Source: Porphyromonadaceae bacterium UBA3318 (GTDB lineage Bacteria > Bacteroidota > Bacteroidia > Bacteroidales > Muribaculaceae). From it: a stretch of 27,241 nucleotides of DNA. Shown here piece by piece: positions 15,451-23,637 of this stretch (positions within the stretch are counted from its first letter, which is position 1; every line of letters begins with the position of its first letter). The stretch covers positions 1 through 27,241 of the forward strand of contig DESI01000081.1 of the NCBI GenBank assembly GCA_002361235.1. The letters are read 5' to 3'. A program made the translations under genes and the position numbers. The notes under the pieces are model-generated. The model did no database searches. It saw only the letters and a list, made by a program, of their open reading frames with translations, and had not been told where the DNA came from.

Positions 15451-16800
15451 TTATTTCGCACCGAACGCGCCGAAGTGCGGTTCAAGTGCCGGTGAGTGAT
15501 ACAGTTTGCCATTGATCTCAAGACCGCCTGCAAAACAAGGGGTCACTGTGGCCGATGTGGTTTTGAGAGCGGGAGAATCGGCAGACAGATGGAAGTCCCA
15601 GGTGGAATTGTAGGTGTAATCGGTCAGACCCACGGCGTTGATGTCGAAATTGCTGAATCGGGGATTCACGAGATTCTCTTTCGACGCTATGACGCTATGC
15701 GCGTCAACGGCAGGATTATAGCTCTTGTGGTCGTAATTGTAACCTTCGTAGGCGTAAGCCACGTTGCTTTCCTCGGGATATACAATGGAGCTTTGCTGAG
15801 TGCCGGACACATACATGTTGTAGTCTATCACCGACTTGTCGTCATATCCCGCGTCGGACGAATTCGGATTCTTGTAATTGGGAGTCATGGCGCGGAACTT
15901 GCAGTTCACCATCAGGTTGTTGACGACGGTGGCAAGGCAGTTCTTCTCGACATACACGCATCCACCCTTTTCACCGTCGCGGCGCCATCCGGCATTGATG
16001 ATGGTATTGTTGTAGGCATTGGCTATGGCCTGTCCGCGGGTTTCGCTCTGACCGGAGGAGGAAAGCTTCAGTCCGTTGGTGTTGGGGCTGAACATGACGT
16101 TGCCTGCAATGTCAGCCTTGACGCCGGCCTTGATGTTTACGGCCTCCGCGCCGCTGTAGCCGTTGGCTGCGAATACGTTGCCTGCAATGATGGCCGAGCC
16201 TCCCATCAGATAGATTCCGTCGCTCCATCCGTTGCGGATTATCGAGTTCGTGATGACGTACCGGCCGTTGATATTGGTGGTGGTGATCTGCGGATAGGCG
16301 TCATCGCCTGCGGTGTAGATGCCGGATGTCGCGGCGGGTGAACCCTCGATGACCTGACCGCCCGTATATTCGATCACGGCATGGTCTATCACCATCTCCT
16401 GACACGATTCCGTGGCCACGATGCCGCCCCACAGGCCGGCGAAGGTGTTGGCCTCGGTGCGTCTGGATTCCTCGACGGTGAAGAGTACAGGCTGATTCTC
16501 GGTGCCCAGCACATAGAGGTTGCCCTTGACGATAATCTCGACGGGCGCGTGGTTTACTCCGACTCCGGCGGCTGAGGCCGTTATCTTCACTCCCGGCTCG
16601 ATCGTGAGGCTTTTCCCCTCCGGTATGACGAGGTGACGGTCCAGGTTGATTTCCGTACCGGCCTTCCATGTGCCGGACACGGTCATCTCCGTTTCGGATA
16701 TTTCGGTGTCGGCCGAAGGTTGTTCGGGATCGTTTTTGTCACTGCACGATACCAGCGGCATCGCTGCGCCGATCAAGGCGGCGAATAGTAGTTTTTTCAT
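15451..16800 (-). CDS. Right-handed parallel beta-helix lipoprotein
   Basis: A 449-residue lipoprotein. The signal peptide MKKLLFAALIGAAMP ends in the lipobox LVSC (Cys19), followed by SDKNDPEQP. The acidic residues right after the Cys recall the surface-export signal of Bacteroidetes lipoproteins, so it may sit on the cell surface. From about residue 45 the chain shows beta-helix coils (HLVIPEGKSLTIEPGVKI, NGWSDGIYLMGGSAIIAGNVF, NNTIINAG, VNNLMVNC) of the type found in pectate-lyase-like folds, but I see no catalytic site. The last 60 residues (FHLSADSPALKTTSA ... LEPHFGAFGAK) are typical of this lipoprotein group. It lies 65 nt after the TonB-dependent receptor gene, in the place SusD has in glycan systems, and may be the ligand-binding partner. 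An in-frame extension upstream of 16800 lacks a signal and overlaps the receptor gene. Confidence 0.85.
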   Translation of the reverse strand: MKKLLFAALIGAAMPLVSCSDKNDPEQPSADTEISETEMTVSGTWKAGTEINLDRHLVIPEGKSLTIEPGVKITASAAGVGVNHAPVEIIVKGNLYVLGTENQPVLFTVEESRRTEANTFAGLWGGIVATESCQEMVIDHAVIEYTGGQVIEGSPAATSGIYTAGDDAYPQITTTNINGRYVITNSIIRNGWSDGIYLMGGSAIIAGNVFAANGYSGAEAVNIKAGVKADIAGNVMFSPNTNGLKLSSSGQSETRGQAIANAYNNTIINAGWRRDGEKGGCVYVEKNCLATVVNNLMVNCKFRAMTPNYKNPNSSDAGYDDKSVIDYNMYVSGTQQSSIVYPEESNVAYAYEGYNYDHKSYNPAVDAHSVIASKENLVNPRFSNFDINAVGLTDYTYNSTWDFHLSADSPALKTTSATVTPCFAGGLEINGKLYHSPALEPHFGAFGAK

Positions 16801-16865
16801 CTTTACGAATTTGTTGTTATTGGGTTGTTGAATGCTTGATATGGGAGTGTGTCCCGTGCGGGATG

Positions 16866-19496
16866 TCAAAGTTTGAATCTCACGCCGAGCAGGACGGTCT
16901 GCCCGTAACGCTCCTTGCGTTCCATCACGTTGCCCCGTATACGCTTCACGTCGGTGAGTGTGTCGGTATGCGGCCCCTTGTGATAGTAGCGTATCATAGG
17001 GAGGTCGAGCAGGTTGGTGGCTTTCAGGAATATCGACAGGCCGCAACGGAACGATTTCTCGGCAGACAGTTCCATGCGGAAGTAATCGTTCTCCCAGATG
17101 TCGTTGTCATACCAGTTGCTGACGTCGGCGAGCCGGGGACTGATGTAGCTGCCTGTGAGCTGTGCGTCCCAGCCGTTGTCGCTGTCCTTGAACAGAAGCG
17201 AGAGATTGGCCACATGGGCGGCCTGTCCGAACAGCGGTCGGGTCTGTCTCACGGTTATTATGTCGTTGCCCTGCATGGTGCGTTTGTCGGTGGTGATGCG
17301 GGAGTAAGTGAAGGTGTAGTTGGCCTTGATGCCGAACTTGCTGAAATACTTCAGAATGTCGATTTCCGCCCCCATATTGTCGGCGTTGCCCATGTTCATC
17401 GGCATGTAATATGTGTCCTGTCCTTCGTTTATGAGTCCATATTCTATTGGGTTCTGCAGATGCTTGTAGAAAAGACCGGCCATGAACTGTTCAGACGATT
17501 TCGGGAAGAACTCCCACCGCAGGTCTATGTTGTCGGCCACGGTATGCTTCAGCGAGGGATTGCCCTTCTCCTTGTATTCCTCGTTGATGATGCTGTAAGG
17601 CACAATCTCGAAGAAGCTCGGGCGGTTTATGGCGCGGGCATAGCTGAGGCGCAGGTTCATCCGGTCGGTAAGCATCCGCTTGATGTGCAGGCTCGGCAGG
17701 AAGTCGGTGTATTTCTGGCGTCCGGTGGGGTCAACGTCGCGCGGGAATTTCAAGGAATAACCCTGACTGGTGTATTCCACACGCAGACCTGCTATAAATT
17801 CCCAATGCGGCAGTGTGAGTCGAGCCATGGCATATCCGGCGGCTATCCGTTCGTCCGCGTCATAGTTCAGAGGGTCGCCCACATTGCCGAACTCGCGCGG
17901 AGTGATCAGAATCCCGTCAAAATTATCCCAGTCCTGTCCGAAAACCTGGACGTGTCCGGTGCCGGTGGCGGAATCGAATGTGTATTCGTTGAAAAAGCTG
18001 TCGCGGTCCTTTGCGCGGAACATGCCGCCAATCGAGATGTCCCAGTTGCGGATATGATAACTCAGGTCAATGTATCCGGCCCAGTCGCGGTCGGAGTTGT
18101 GTTCCCAGCGACGCAGTGCGGCTTTGCTTGTGGCCAGATGGTTGCCCTGGATGTAGACGGTGGCATTGTCTGGCGTGAGGTTGGTGGCATTGGAGAAAAC
18201 CGCTTTCCAGTCAACGCGCAGCTGATCGTGGAGAAATAGGTGGTTGCCTTGAAGCGTGGAATTGAATATGCCCTGACGGTTCCAGCGCATACGTACTGAT
18301 GAGGTTTTGTCATCCTGTGCCTGTCGTGTCTGCTCGTTGGTCATGCTGAGCCAGCCGTTATACCACGAGAGTTTATGTTGCGGCGAGAACACATAGTCCA
18401 CTTTCCCATGTATCGCAAGGCGCTGGCGGTTGTCGGAATATTCGCGGCGTTCCACTCCGTTGGTCATGTATGCGGAGCGGTAATACCAATCGCTGTTCTT
18501 GCCGCGATTCAGGTTCTGATAGCTTACCGAAGCGATGACGCCCAGTCTGTTGCCGAAGAATCTGTCGCCGTATGATATGCCGGCCAGGATATCGGGCCAG
18601 GGGCGTGAACTCCTCACACGCAGATTGTTGTTGGTGAAATCAGATTCCTTTACGCCGTAATCGCCGGTCGTACCCTTTATCTCGTTGGGTGATTTACGTT
18701 GAATGGCGCCATGATCGAACGACAGGAAATCCCGGACAAAGTAAAGTGCATTGTATCCGGTGGTGATATTGGCATGAAGCATGCGGCGCGACGGCGCGTC
18801 CTTCATCACAAGGTTTACCGCACCTCCGATGCCGTCGCCTTCAAGGTTGGGCATCATGGACTTATACACCTCTATGCGGTCCAGAATCTCGGAGGGAAAC
18901 AGGTCGAGGGGCACGAAACGGTTCTTGTTGTCGGGACTCGGAATCTTCACCCCGTTCACCAGAGTGTAGTTATATCGTTTGTCCATGCCTCTGAGAATGG
19001 CATACTGCCCCTCGCCCGAAGAATTACGCTCGGTGGTGACTCCCGACATCTTCTGGATGATGTTGCCGACTGTAATATCAGGAGAAAGTTCCATGGCGCG
19101 TGCGCTCATCACATTGACCACATTCATGGAATTTCGCTCTATCATACGTGCGCCCGCATCGGTGTTCGCGGCGGAAGCGGTAACCACCACTTCACACAGT
19201 TGTGCTGCCGATTCCGTCATACGGATGGTGAGAGGGGAGTGTCCCGGATTGGTTACAGTCTGTGACTCATAACCCAGATAAGAGCATACCAGAGTCGGCT
19301 CTTTGACATCAGTGGATAGCCGGAAGGATCCGTCAAGACCGGTTGAGGTGCCGGACTTGGGCTGTTGTCTCACATAGACCGAAGCGCCGATCAGGGTCTC
19401 TCCGGTTGTCGAATCGACCACTATGCCGGAAATCTCCCGTCCCAATGCAGGGAGAATTGATAGCGAGCCAACGATAAGCAGCGTGATGCGTTTCAT
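16866..19496 (-). CDS. TonB-dependent outer membrane receptor with carboxypeptidase-regulatory-like domain
   Basis: An 876-residue outer-membrane receptor for energised uptake. Residues 1-20 are the signal peptide. About 21-98 form the carboxypeptidase-D-regulatory-like domain (ISGIVVDSTTGETLIGASV ... GLDGSFRL ... YLGYESQ). The plug spans about 115-235, with ILRGMDKRYNYTLVNGVKI, PLDLFPSEILDRIEVYK and GDGIGGAVNL. The rest is the 22-strand barrel, which ends in an aromatic-containing strand (GVRFKL). The plug motifs match the group of receptors that includes the Xanthomonas-Caulobacter type, not the SusC group, and no SusD gene follows. It heads the operon with the beta-helix lipoprotein and the phosphatase. 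The Crp/Fnr gene is transcribed divergently. The ligand is unknown. Confidence 0.93.
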   Translation of the reverse strand: MKRITLLIVGSLSILPALGREISGIVVDSTTGETLIGASVYVRQQPKSGTSTGLDGSFRLSTDVKEPTLVCSYLGYESQTVTNPGHSPLTIRMTESAAQLCEVVVTASAANTDAGARMIERNSMNVVNVMSARAMELSPDITVGNIIQKMSGVTTERNSSGEGQYAILRGMDKRYNYTLVNGVKIPSPDNKNRFVPLDLFPSEILDRIEVYKSMMPNLEGDGIGGAVNLVMKDAPSRRMLHANITTGYNALYFVRDFLSFDHGAIQRKSPNEIKGTTGDYGVKESDFTNNNLRVRSSRPWPDILAGISYGDRFFGNRLGVIASVSYQNLNRGKNSDWYYRSAYMTNGVERREYSDNRQRLAIHGKVDYVFSPQHKLSWYNGWLSMTNEQTRQAQDDKTSSVRMRWNRQGIFNSTLQGNHLFLHDQLRVDWKAVFSNATNLTPDNATVYIQGNHLATSKAALRRWEHNSDRDWAGYIDLSYHIRNWDISIGGMFRAKDRDSFFNEYTFDSATGTGHVQVFGQDWDNFDGILITPREFGNVGDPLNYDADERIAAGYAMARLTLPHWEFIAGLRVEYTSQGYSLKFPRDVDPTGRQKYTDFLPSLHIKRMLTDRMNLRLSYARAINRPSFFEIVPYSIINEEYKEKGNPSLKHTVADNIDLRWEFFPKSSEQFMAGLFYKHLQNPIEYGLINEGQDTYYMPMNMGNADNMGAEIDILKYFSKFGIKANYTFTYSRITTDKRTMQGNDIITVRQTRPLFGQAAHVANLSLLFKDSDNGWDAQLTGSYISPRLADVSNWYDNDIWENDYFRMELSAEKSFRCGLSIFLKATNLLDLPMIRYYHKGPHTDTLTDVKRIRGNVMERKERYGQTVLLGVRFKL

Positions 19497-19499
19497 GCG

Positions 19500-19509
19500 A
19501 TAATATTAT
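19500..19509. repeat. Short palindrome in the receptor leader
   Basis: ATAATATTAT is a perfect 10-bp palindrome 4-13 nt before the receptor ATG. Because it is A/T-only, it may be chance. Confidence 0.4.
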
Positions 19510-19519
19510 GATTACGCTG

Positions 19520-19527
19520 CAAAGTTA
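19520..19527 (-). promoter_or_regulatory. -7 box of the receptor operon
   Basis: TAACTTTG on the minus strand lies 24 nt before the receptor ATG. The -33 position lacks TTTG, as expected for a promoter that needs an activator. The 33-bp tandem repeats start about 50 nt upstream of the box. Confidence 0.6.
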
Positions 19528-19579
19528 TCTCGCGATTATTTCATAAATGTTTCGTGTATGTGAACAAAATATTGCTCCT

Positions 19580-19645
19580 GATACAATGTAACGCTGATTC
19601 GGTTCAAGTCAGGATACAATGTAACGCTGATTAAGTTCAAGTCAG
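19580..19645. repeat. Two adjacent 33-bp tandem repeats (candidate operator)
   Basis: Units at 19580-19612 and 19613-19645 abut exactly and differ at only two adjacent bases (CG against AA at unit positions 21-22). Each unit begins GATACAATGTAACGCTGATT and ends GTTCAAGTCAG, with small CTGA/TCAG inverted ends. The period of about three helical turns would place bound proteins on the same DNA face. They lie in the 357-base region between the divergent receptor and Crp/Fnr genes. The rest of this region holds the two promoters, a weak AACCG/CGGTT inverted repeat (19663-19667, 19680-19684), and no gene that I can see. Confidence 0.85.
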
Positions 19646-19766
19646 TATTCAGTGATGGACAGAACCGGATAACCTATAACGGTTTGAATCAATCCGTTTT
19701 AATGGCGGAAGCGGACCCAACGGCGTGACGAGCGGATTCGGTTTATCTTCAGGGTCGGCTCTAAAG

Positions 19767-19797
19767 TTGGAAAAGAGCAATTTATTCATTATTTTTG
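19767..19797 (+). promoter_or_regulatory. Promoter of the Crp/Fnr regulator gene
   Basis: TTG (19767-19769), a 20-nt spacer, then TATTTTTG (19790-19797), matching TAnnTTTG. It predicts a leader of about 50 nt. Confidence 0.65.
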
Positions 19798-19853
19798 CAC
19801 TACCATTATTATCCTGTCCCGGATGAAATCACTCTCAATGATAAAGTGCTTGT

Positions 19854-20459
19854 ATGGAATTGACACAGATATTACGAACTTACGGACCGCTCGGCGAGGA
19901 CTGTATCGCAGATTTGAACCGGGTTGCCAAAGTCGCCCGATTTAATGCCGGCGACTACCTGATTCGTCAGGGTGAGGAATGCAAATACTTTTATTTTGTC
20001 CGCGACGGAATTCTAAGGGTGTGTCACCGGACACCAAAAAAAGAGGACACTCTGTTGTTCGGTACGGACGGTGACATTTATACCCCCTTGCAATGCTGGA
20101 TAGGACATGAGATCTCTGATTTTTCTCTTATTCCCGTCATTGAGTCGGAGGTTTACAGCATACCATATACCGACATTAATGCCTTAATGGATAAATACCC
20201 TGAATTTGTCAAATGGATGATGTTGCTGTGCGCGGGGCAGTTGCGGGCCTTGGAGCTGAAATACATCATGTTCTGCAACCTCTCGCCCGAGGAGAGATTA
20301 ATCGAATTCATGAGCAAGAGCGATTCCAGACTCGGGCTTATGACGGGTAAGACCATTTCGCGCAAGGTGCCGTTGAAGATGATTGCCTCCTGGCTCGGCG
20401 TACGCCCCGAGACGCTGAGTCGCATCCGCCGGAAACTTGTGAAGCAAACCGACATCTGA
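19854..20459 (+). CDS. Crp/Fnr-family transcriptional regulator
   Basis: A 201-residue DNA-binding regulator. The N-terminal half (about 8-125) is a cyclic-nucleotide-binding-type beta-barrel (FNAGDYLIRQGEECKYFYFVRDG). The classic phosphate-binding cassette with its conserved Arg is missing (the region reads TLLFGTDGDIYTPLQC), so binding of cAMP is unlikely. There are no Fnr-type Cys clusters for an iron-sulfur centre. A dimerisation helix follows, and a helix-turn-helix at about 167-195 (KVPLKMIASWLGVRPETLSRIRRKL) is typical of the family. It is transcribed divergently from the TonB-dependent receptor operon across a repeat-containing intergenic region, which makes it the likely local regulator. 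Its signal is unknown. Confidence 0.92.
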   Translation: MELTQILRTYGPLGEDCIADLNRVAKVARFNAGDYLIRQGEECKYFYFVRDGILRVCHRTPKKEDTLLFGTDGDIYTPLQCWIGHEISDFSLIPVIESEVYSIPYTDINALMDKYPEFVKWMMLLCAGQLRALELKYIMFCNLSPEERLIEFMSKSDSRLGLMTGKTISRKVPLKMIASWLGVRPETLSRIRRKLVKQTDI

Positions 20460-20481
20460 AAGTATCAACATCTGAAAGTAT
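20452..20481 (+). repeat. 14-bp direct repeat over the regulator stop codon
   Basis: ACATCTGAAAGTAT occurs at 20452-20465 and 20468-20481 with a 16-nt period. The first copy carries the stop codon of the Crp/Fnr gene, and the second lies just before the terminator hairpin. It looks like a recent slippage duplication. Confidence 0.7.
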
Positions 20482-20490
20482 ATTGATAAT

Positions 20491-20528
20491 AAGCCGCCGG
20501 AGCGATTATGTTGAGACTCCGGCGGCTT
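20491..20528. terminator. Bidirectional hairpin between convergent genes
   Basis: A perfect 12-bp G+C-rich stem AAGCCGCCGGAG/CTCCGGCGGCTT with a 14-nt loop lies between the convergent Crp/Fnr gene and the secreted protein gene ending at 20547. Downstream T-runs are short on both strands. Confidence 0.7.
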
Positions 20529-20546
20529 GTCATATCGGTTAAGAAA

Positions 20547-21893
20547 TCAATTTATTATATCCTGGTACACAATCTTCGAGGCATTGCTTCCCTGTCGCAT
20601 TATGACAATCTGACCTGCACGGGGTCTGTCAATACGATTGCCTGTCAGATCATAATATTCAACCGGAGCGACTTCGTCCCGGATGCCGGAAATGCCGCTG
20701 TATCCAGGGAATACGATACGCCCGTTCATGGAGACAAGTGCATCGTTATCGTCCGTCCATCCATATCCACCGTAAGGATCGCCTTGTATACCGAAACATG
20801 CGGCATACATGGTGAATAGCTCACCCGTCTCTACGTCCTCGGATTCCATGGAGCCAAGACTGAGCACTCCGTCCTCATATCGGGAATAGCAAAGTTCGTC
20901 TCCTATCACGGCTATCACAACCCCGGGATCCATCTGGAAAGCCCCGGCTACTGCCGACAGCTGATCCATGCAATAGAACTGCCTGATGCCCATTCCCTGA
21001 TTGGCGAATCCAGCTCCGGAGGCAGTGAACAATACATGTTCGGGGTCAGTGATGTCGAAGGTGATGTATCCGTTGCCTGTGTAGCTGTTGAGCTGCGCCG
21101 CCGGCGATTTCCCCTTATATGGGTCAACGAGACGATACAGGTTCGGGTTTTCATCATTGCGCTGCATTTCCACGCCATATCCCTTATCGGCTTCTTCCTG
21201 CATGGACAGGCCGGGCAGAAGCCAGGGATCATACAGTGTGGCCTCTCCAATGCCTGTCCAGCCCTGGTTGGGATCCTCGTCGGGGTCTTTCTGCTCCATC
21301 GAGGATATGTTGAACAATTCGGCTACCCCGACCTGCTGTGTATACTCCGCATCGGTGTATAGAATCCAGCCGAAACCGTGCAATTCGGGGAACAGGATCG
21401 TGCCGTTATTGTAGGTCACCGAATAGGGCGTGTAATCAAGAGTCTGGGATGACGCTACATAAGTGATAGGCAGGAATGCCATATAACGGACTCCCGCATT
21501 GGTTGTTACCTGGCCGAGATATTCGGGATTGAATGTGATGGTGCTGTTGGAGGCATCCCACTCTCCTTTTACAGGTCGCGTAAAGTAGATGCAGTCCAAG
21601 GTGACGATATTGTCGTCAAGCGTCACGGTGCATTCCTCGGTGATGTCGCCTTTGGAATCATCGAAGTACACATCCTCGATGTGGATGGTGTAGACTCCCT
21701 CCACCGTGTTGGCACCGGTGGATTCGGAGGCGCGCAGCCTTTGGTCAAGGCCTGACGGTACGACCTTCTTCAATTTAAGGTTAGCTCCCGAAGCATGGGA
21801 CACGAGTCTGGGATTATCCCGAAGCTCCGGCTGTCTTGCCGACATGCCCAGGGTCATGGCAGCTGTCAGAATAAATACGAAAATTTGTTTCAT
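20547..21893 (-). CDS. Exported protein of unknown function with T9SS-like tail
   Basis: A 448-residue secreted protein I do not recognise by function. The signal peptide is MKQIFVFILTAAMTLGMSA. The body is beta-rich and acidic. Its first part (about 45-150) has the pattern VEGVYTIHIEDVYFDDSKG ... VTLDDNIVTLDCIYFTRP, which gives the impression of a repeated beta-sandwich, and later parts repeat the theme (GNGYITFDITDPEHVLF). The last 35 residues (VEYYDLTGNRIDRP ... GQIVIMRQGS ... KIV) are the short C-terminal tail common on Bacteroidales exported proteins and resemble a T9SS sorting signal. The start at 21893 is chosen because it gives the signal peptide. It faces the operon that starts at 22126 across a 232-base region with a palindrome, so the two units may share regulation. 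Confidence 0.82.
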   Translation of the reverse strand: MKQIFVFILTAAMTLGMSARQPELRDNPRLVSHASGANLKLKKVVPSGLDQRLRASESTGANTVEGVYTIHIEDVYFDDSKGDITEECTVTLDDNIVTLDCIYFTRPVKGEWDASNSTITFNPEYLGQVTTNAGVRYMAFLPITYVASSQTLDYTPYSVTYNNGTILFPELHGFGWILYTDAEYTQQVGVAELFNISSMEQKDPDEDPNQGWTGIGEATLYDPWLLPGLSMQEEADKGYGVEMQRNDENPNLYRLVDPYKGKSPAAQLNSYTGNGYITFDITDPEHVLFTASGAGFANQGMGIRQFYCMDQLSAVAGAFQMDPGVVIAVIGDELCYSRYEDGVLSLGSMESEDVETGELFTMYAACFGIQGDPYGGYGWTDDNDALVSMNGRIVFPGYSGISGIRDEVAPVEYYDLTGNRIDRPRAGQIVIMRQGSNASKIVYQDIIN

Positions 21894-21928
21894 AAAGGAA
21901 CTTTTAATGGATATGTTGATTCTTTTTG

Positions 21929-21957
21929 CAATATTAACGCCCTGTGATATTCGCAAA
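21929..21957 (-). promoter_or_regulatory. Weak promoter candidate for the 20547-21893 gene
   Basis: The minus strand has TTTG (21954-21957) and TAATATTG (21929-21936), one mismatch from TAnnTTTG, with a short 17-nt spacer. It is the best candidate in this leader but not a strong one. Confidence 0.35.
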
Positions 21958-21971
21958 TTGTCATAAAAAGA

Positions 21972-21987
21972 CTTGATTGTAATCAAG
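21972..21987. promoter_or_regulatory. 16-bp palindrome between divergent surface-protein genes (candidate operator)
   Basis: CTTGATTGTAATCAAG has 7-bp arms around a GT centre. It lies just upstream of both the minus-strand promoter candidate (21929-21957) and the plus-strand -7 box at 22005, the usual place for a regulator binding as a dimer. Confidence 0.6.
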
Positions 21988-22004
21988 AAATGTGCCGATG
22001 GGTT

Positions 22005-22054
22005 TATATTTGTGACAAAATGACAAGTGGAATTGGGAAATATCGTTACCTTTG
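22005..22054 (+). promoter_or_regulatory. Two -7 boxes before the surface-protein operon
   Basis: TATATTTG (22005-22012) and TACCTTTG (22047-22054) both fit TAnnTTTG, 114 and 72 nt before the ATG at 22126. Neither has a clear TTTG -33 box, so which one is used, or whether both are, is open. Confidence 0.5.
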
Positions 22055-22125
22055 CATCATATATTATATCGGGCCTCATTCAGGACCCTGCTGACAGAAA
22101 TCAAATAAACCCAATAAGTAAGCCT

Positions 22126-23625
22126 ATGAAAAAGTTACACTTCTTATCGTTAAGCGCGTCGGCAATGATGTTTGCAGTTCCTCTCACCGCCGTTGCGGGA
22201 TGGGGAACCGTGAAGAATCCGGCCGAGGTGTTGTCATCCACAGTGGAAATGTATGAGCCGAAAACCGCTTTCACAACCGACGGCAAGGCATTCGTATGTT
22301 GGCAGGAACCCGGGCAATCAGGCGCCGAACTGTTCCTTATGCTGATTGACGAACAGGGCAACAAGGCCTGGGAAAAACCCATGCAGGTGGAGAACTTCCC
22401 GCAGGCATCCTATTCCAAGGACTATTCTATGGTGACCTCAGCCGATGGAGCTGCGGTGATAGCATGGGCCGATACCCGCGACGATGAATCCGGTACGGGA
22501 CACCGCCCCGTGCTCTACAAGATTTCACAGCAGGGAACACATGTATGGGGCGAGAATGGCGTTCAGTTGAGCAACAACTACAAATACCCGCCGATGCTCA
22601 CACGTCTGGGCGACGAAATATTTGCCGTAGTCTACAAAGCTGATGAAAACAAACTGCCGATCCTGGCCCGCCTCAACGACAACGGCAAGTTTGCCACAAT
22701 GATGGATGATTTCTCCGGTCAGATCGCCGCCGGCGCAGGTACGGACTTCATACGCGTTTATGCTGTTTCCGACCAGGGAACGATGGCTATGCGATACACA
22801 TGCGACTTCGACGAGGTCTGGAAGGCTCCGGTAACCTTGTCGACCGACGAATATTCCGGCTTTAACAAGTTTCCTTACAGCATCGCTCCGGACGGCGACG
22901 GCGGTGTGGCCGTGACATTTGTCCGCAATTTCGGTGATTACCAGACTATGCCCGTGGTGCAGCATGTGGACAAGGATGGAAACAACACATTCAGCCAGGC
23001 TATGGATGTAGTGACCGAGGAACTTTACTCACGTGACAACACATTGATTGCAGTCAACCCCGGGAGCAAGACTATAATGACAGCATATTCCGTAATGCGC
23101 GGTCAGTATGCCTTAGGCGGTCAGGCCTTCTCGTTTACAGGAGATTATCGCTGGGGTGATGAAGGTAAAATCCTGTCGACAAAGGATGATGTCTCGGGAT
23201 TTTCCTACCGCCCGCTGAGAGTGGAGCCATACCAGAACGACACCTGGATGGTGGCATACGTCGATGTGATTGAATTCGGCAAGAAACAAGGCTATATGTG
23301 CATAGTCAACAGCAACGGAAATGTTGAACGTAACGTGAAATTCGGTAACGAATGCACCTTCGACTATCCCGCCACCAACTTCTCAGACGGCAATCTTGAC
23401 GTGCTTTACTTCAACGAGAACAACGTGGACGGCGCCACTGTCTATACACTGAACAGCGTGCGTGTAAACGTAGGAGAAACTTCAGGAATAACCGGCATGG
23501 CGGCTCCGACGGGCAATGCTTCTGTCTACGACCTGCAGGGACGCAAAGTCTCGCTCAAAGAGGCCGGTCATGGCGTATTCATCCGCGTGGATGAGAACGG
23601 CAACGTATCCAAGGTAATGAAATAA
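22126..23625 (+). CDS. Exported repeat (propeller-like) protein with T9SS-like tail
   Basis: A 499-residue secreted protein of unknown function. The signal peptide is MKKLHFLSLSASAMMFAVPLTAVA. From about residue 25 the chain shows several degenerate units in which a beta strand of the form 'A.VCW.E / VIAWADTRDD' is followed by 'G...W...V.L' (GNKAWEKPMQV, GTHVWGENGVQL). This pattern belongs to beta-propeller-type surface proteins of Bacteroidetes. No catalytic motif is evident. The final 35 residues (SVYDLQGRKVSLKEAGHG ... VSKVMK) are a short T9SS-like C-terminal tail. The start at 22126 gives the signal peptide, and a 33-codon upstream extension has no such signal and covers the -7 boxes. It is co-transcribed with the next gene (12-nt gap). 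Confidence 0.82.
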   Translation: MKKLHFLSLSASAMMFAVPLTAVAGWGTVKNPAEVLSSTVEMYEPKTAFTTDGKAFVCWQEPGQSGAELFLMLIDEQGNKAWEKPMQVENFPQASYSKDYSMVTSADGAAVIAWADTRDDESGTGHRPVLYKISQQGTHVWGENGVQLSNNYKYPPMLTRLGDEIFAVVYKADENKLPILARLNDNGKFATMMDDFSGQIAAGAGTDFIRVYAVSDQGTMAMRYTCDFDEVWKAPVTLSTDEYSGFNKFPYSIAPDGDGGVAVTFVRNFGDYQTMPVVQHVDKDGNNTFSQAMDVVTEELYSRDNTLIAVNPGSKTIMTAYSVMRGQYALGGQAFSFTGDYRWGDEGKILSTKDDVSGFSYRPLRVEPYQNDTWMVAYVDVIEFGKKQGYMCIVNSNGNVERNVKFGNECTFDYPATNFSDGNLDVLYFNENNVDGATVYTLNSVRVNVGETSGITGMAAPTGNASVYDLQGRKVSLKEAGHGVFIRVDENGNVSKVMK

Positions 23626-23637
23626 ACAACAGGTGTC

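Noticed and set aside
16668..18239. 523-codon plus-strand frame opposite the TonB receptor
   Set aside because: It spans the boundary of two real minus-strand genes and has no recognisable domain.
19663..19684. AACCG/CGGTT inverted repeat as an operator
   Set aside because: Only 5-bp arms with a 12-nt gap. Easily chance, and weaker than the adjacent 33-bp tandem.
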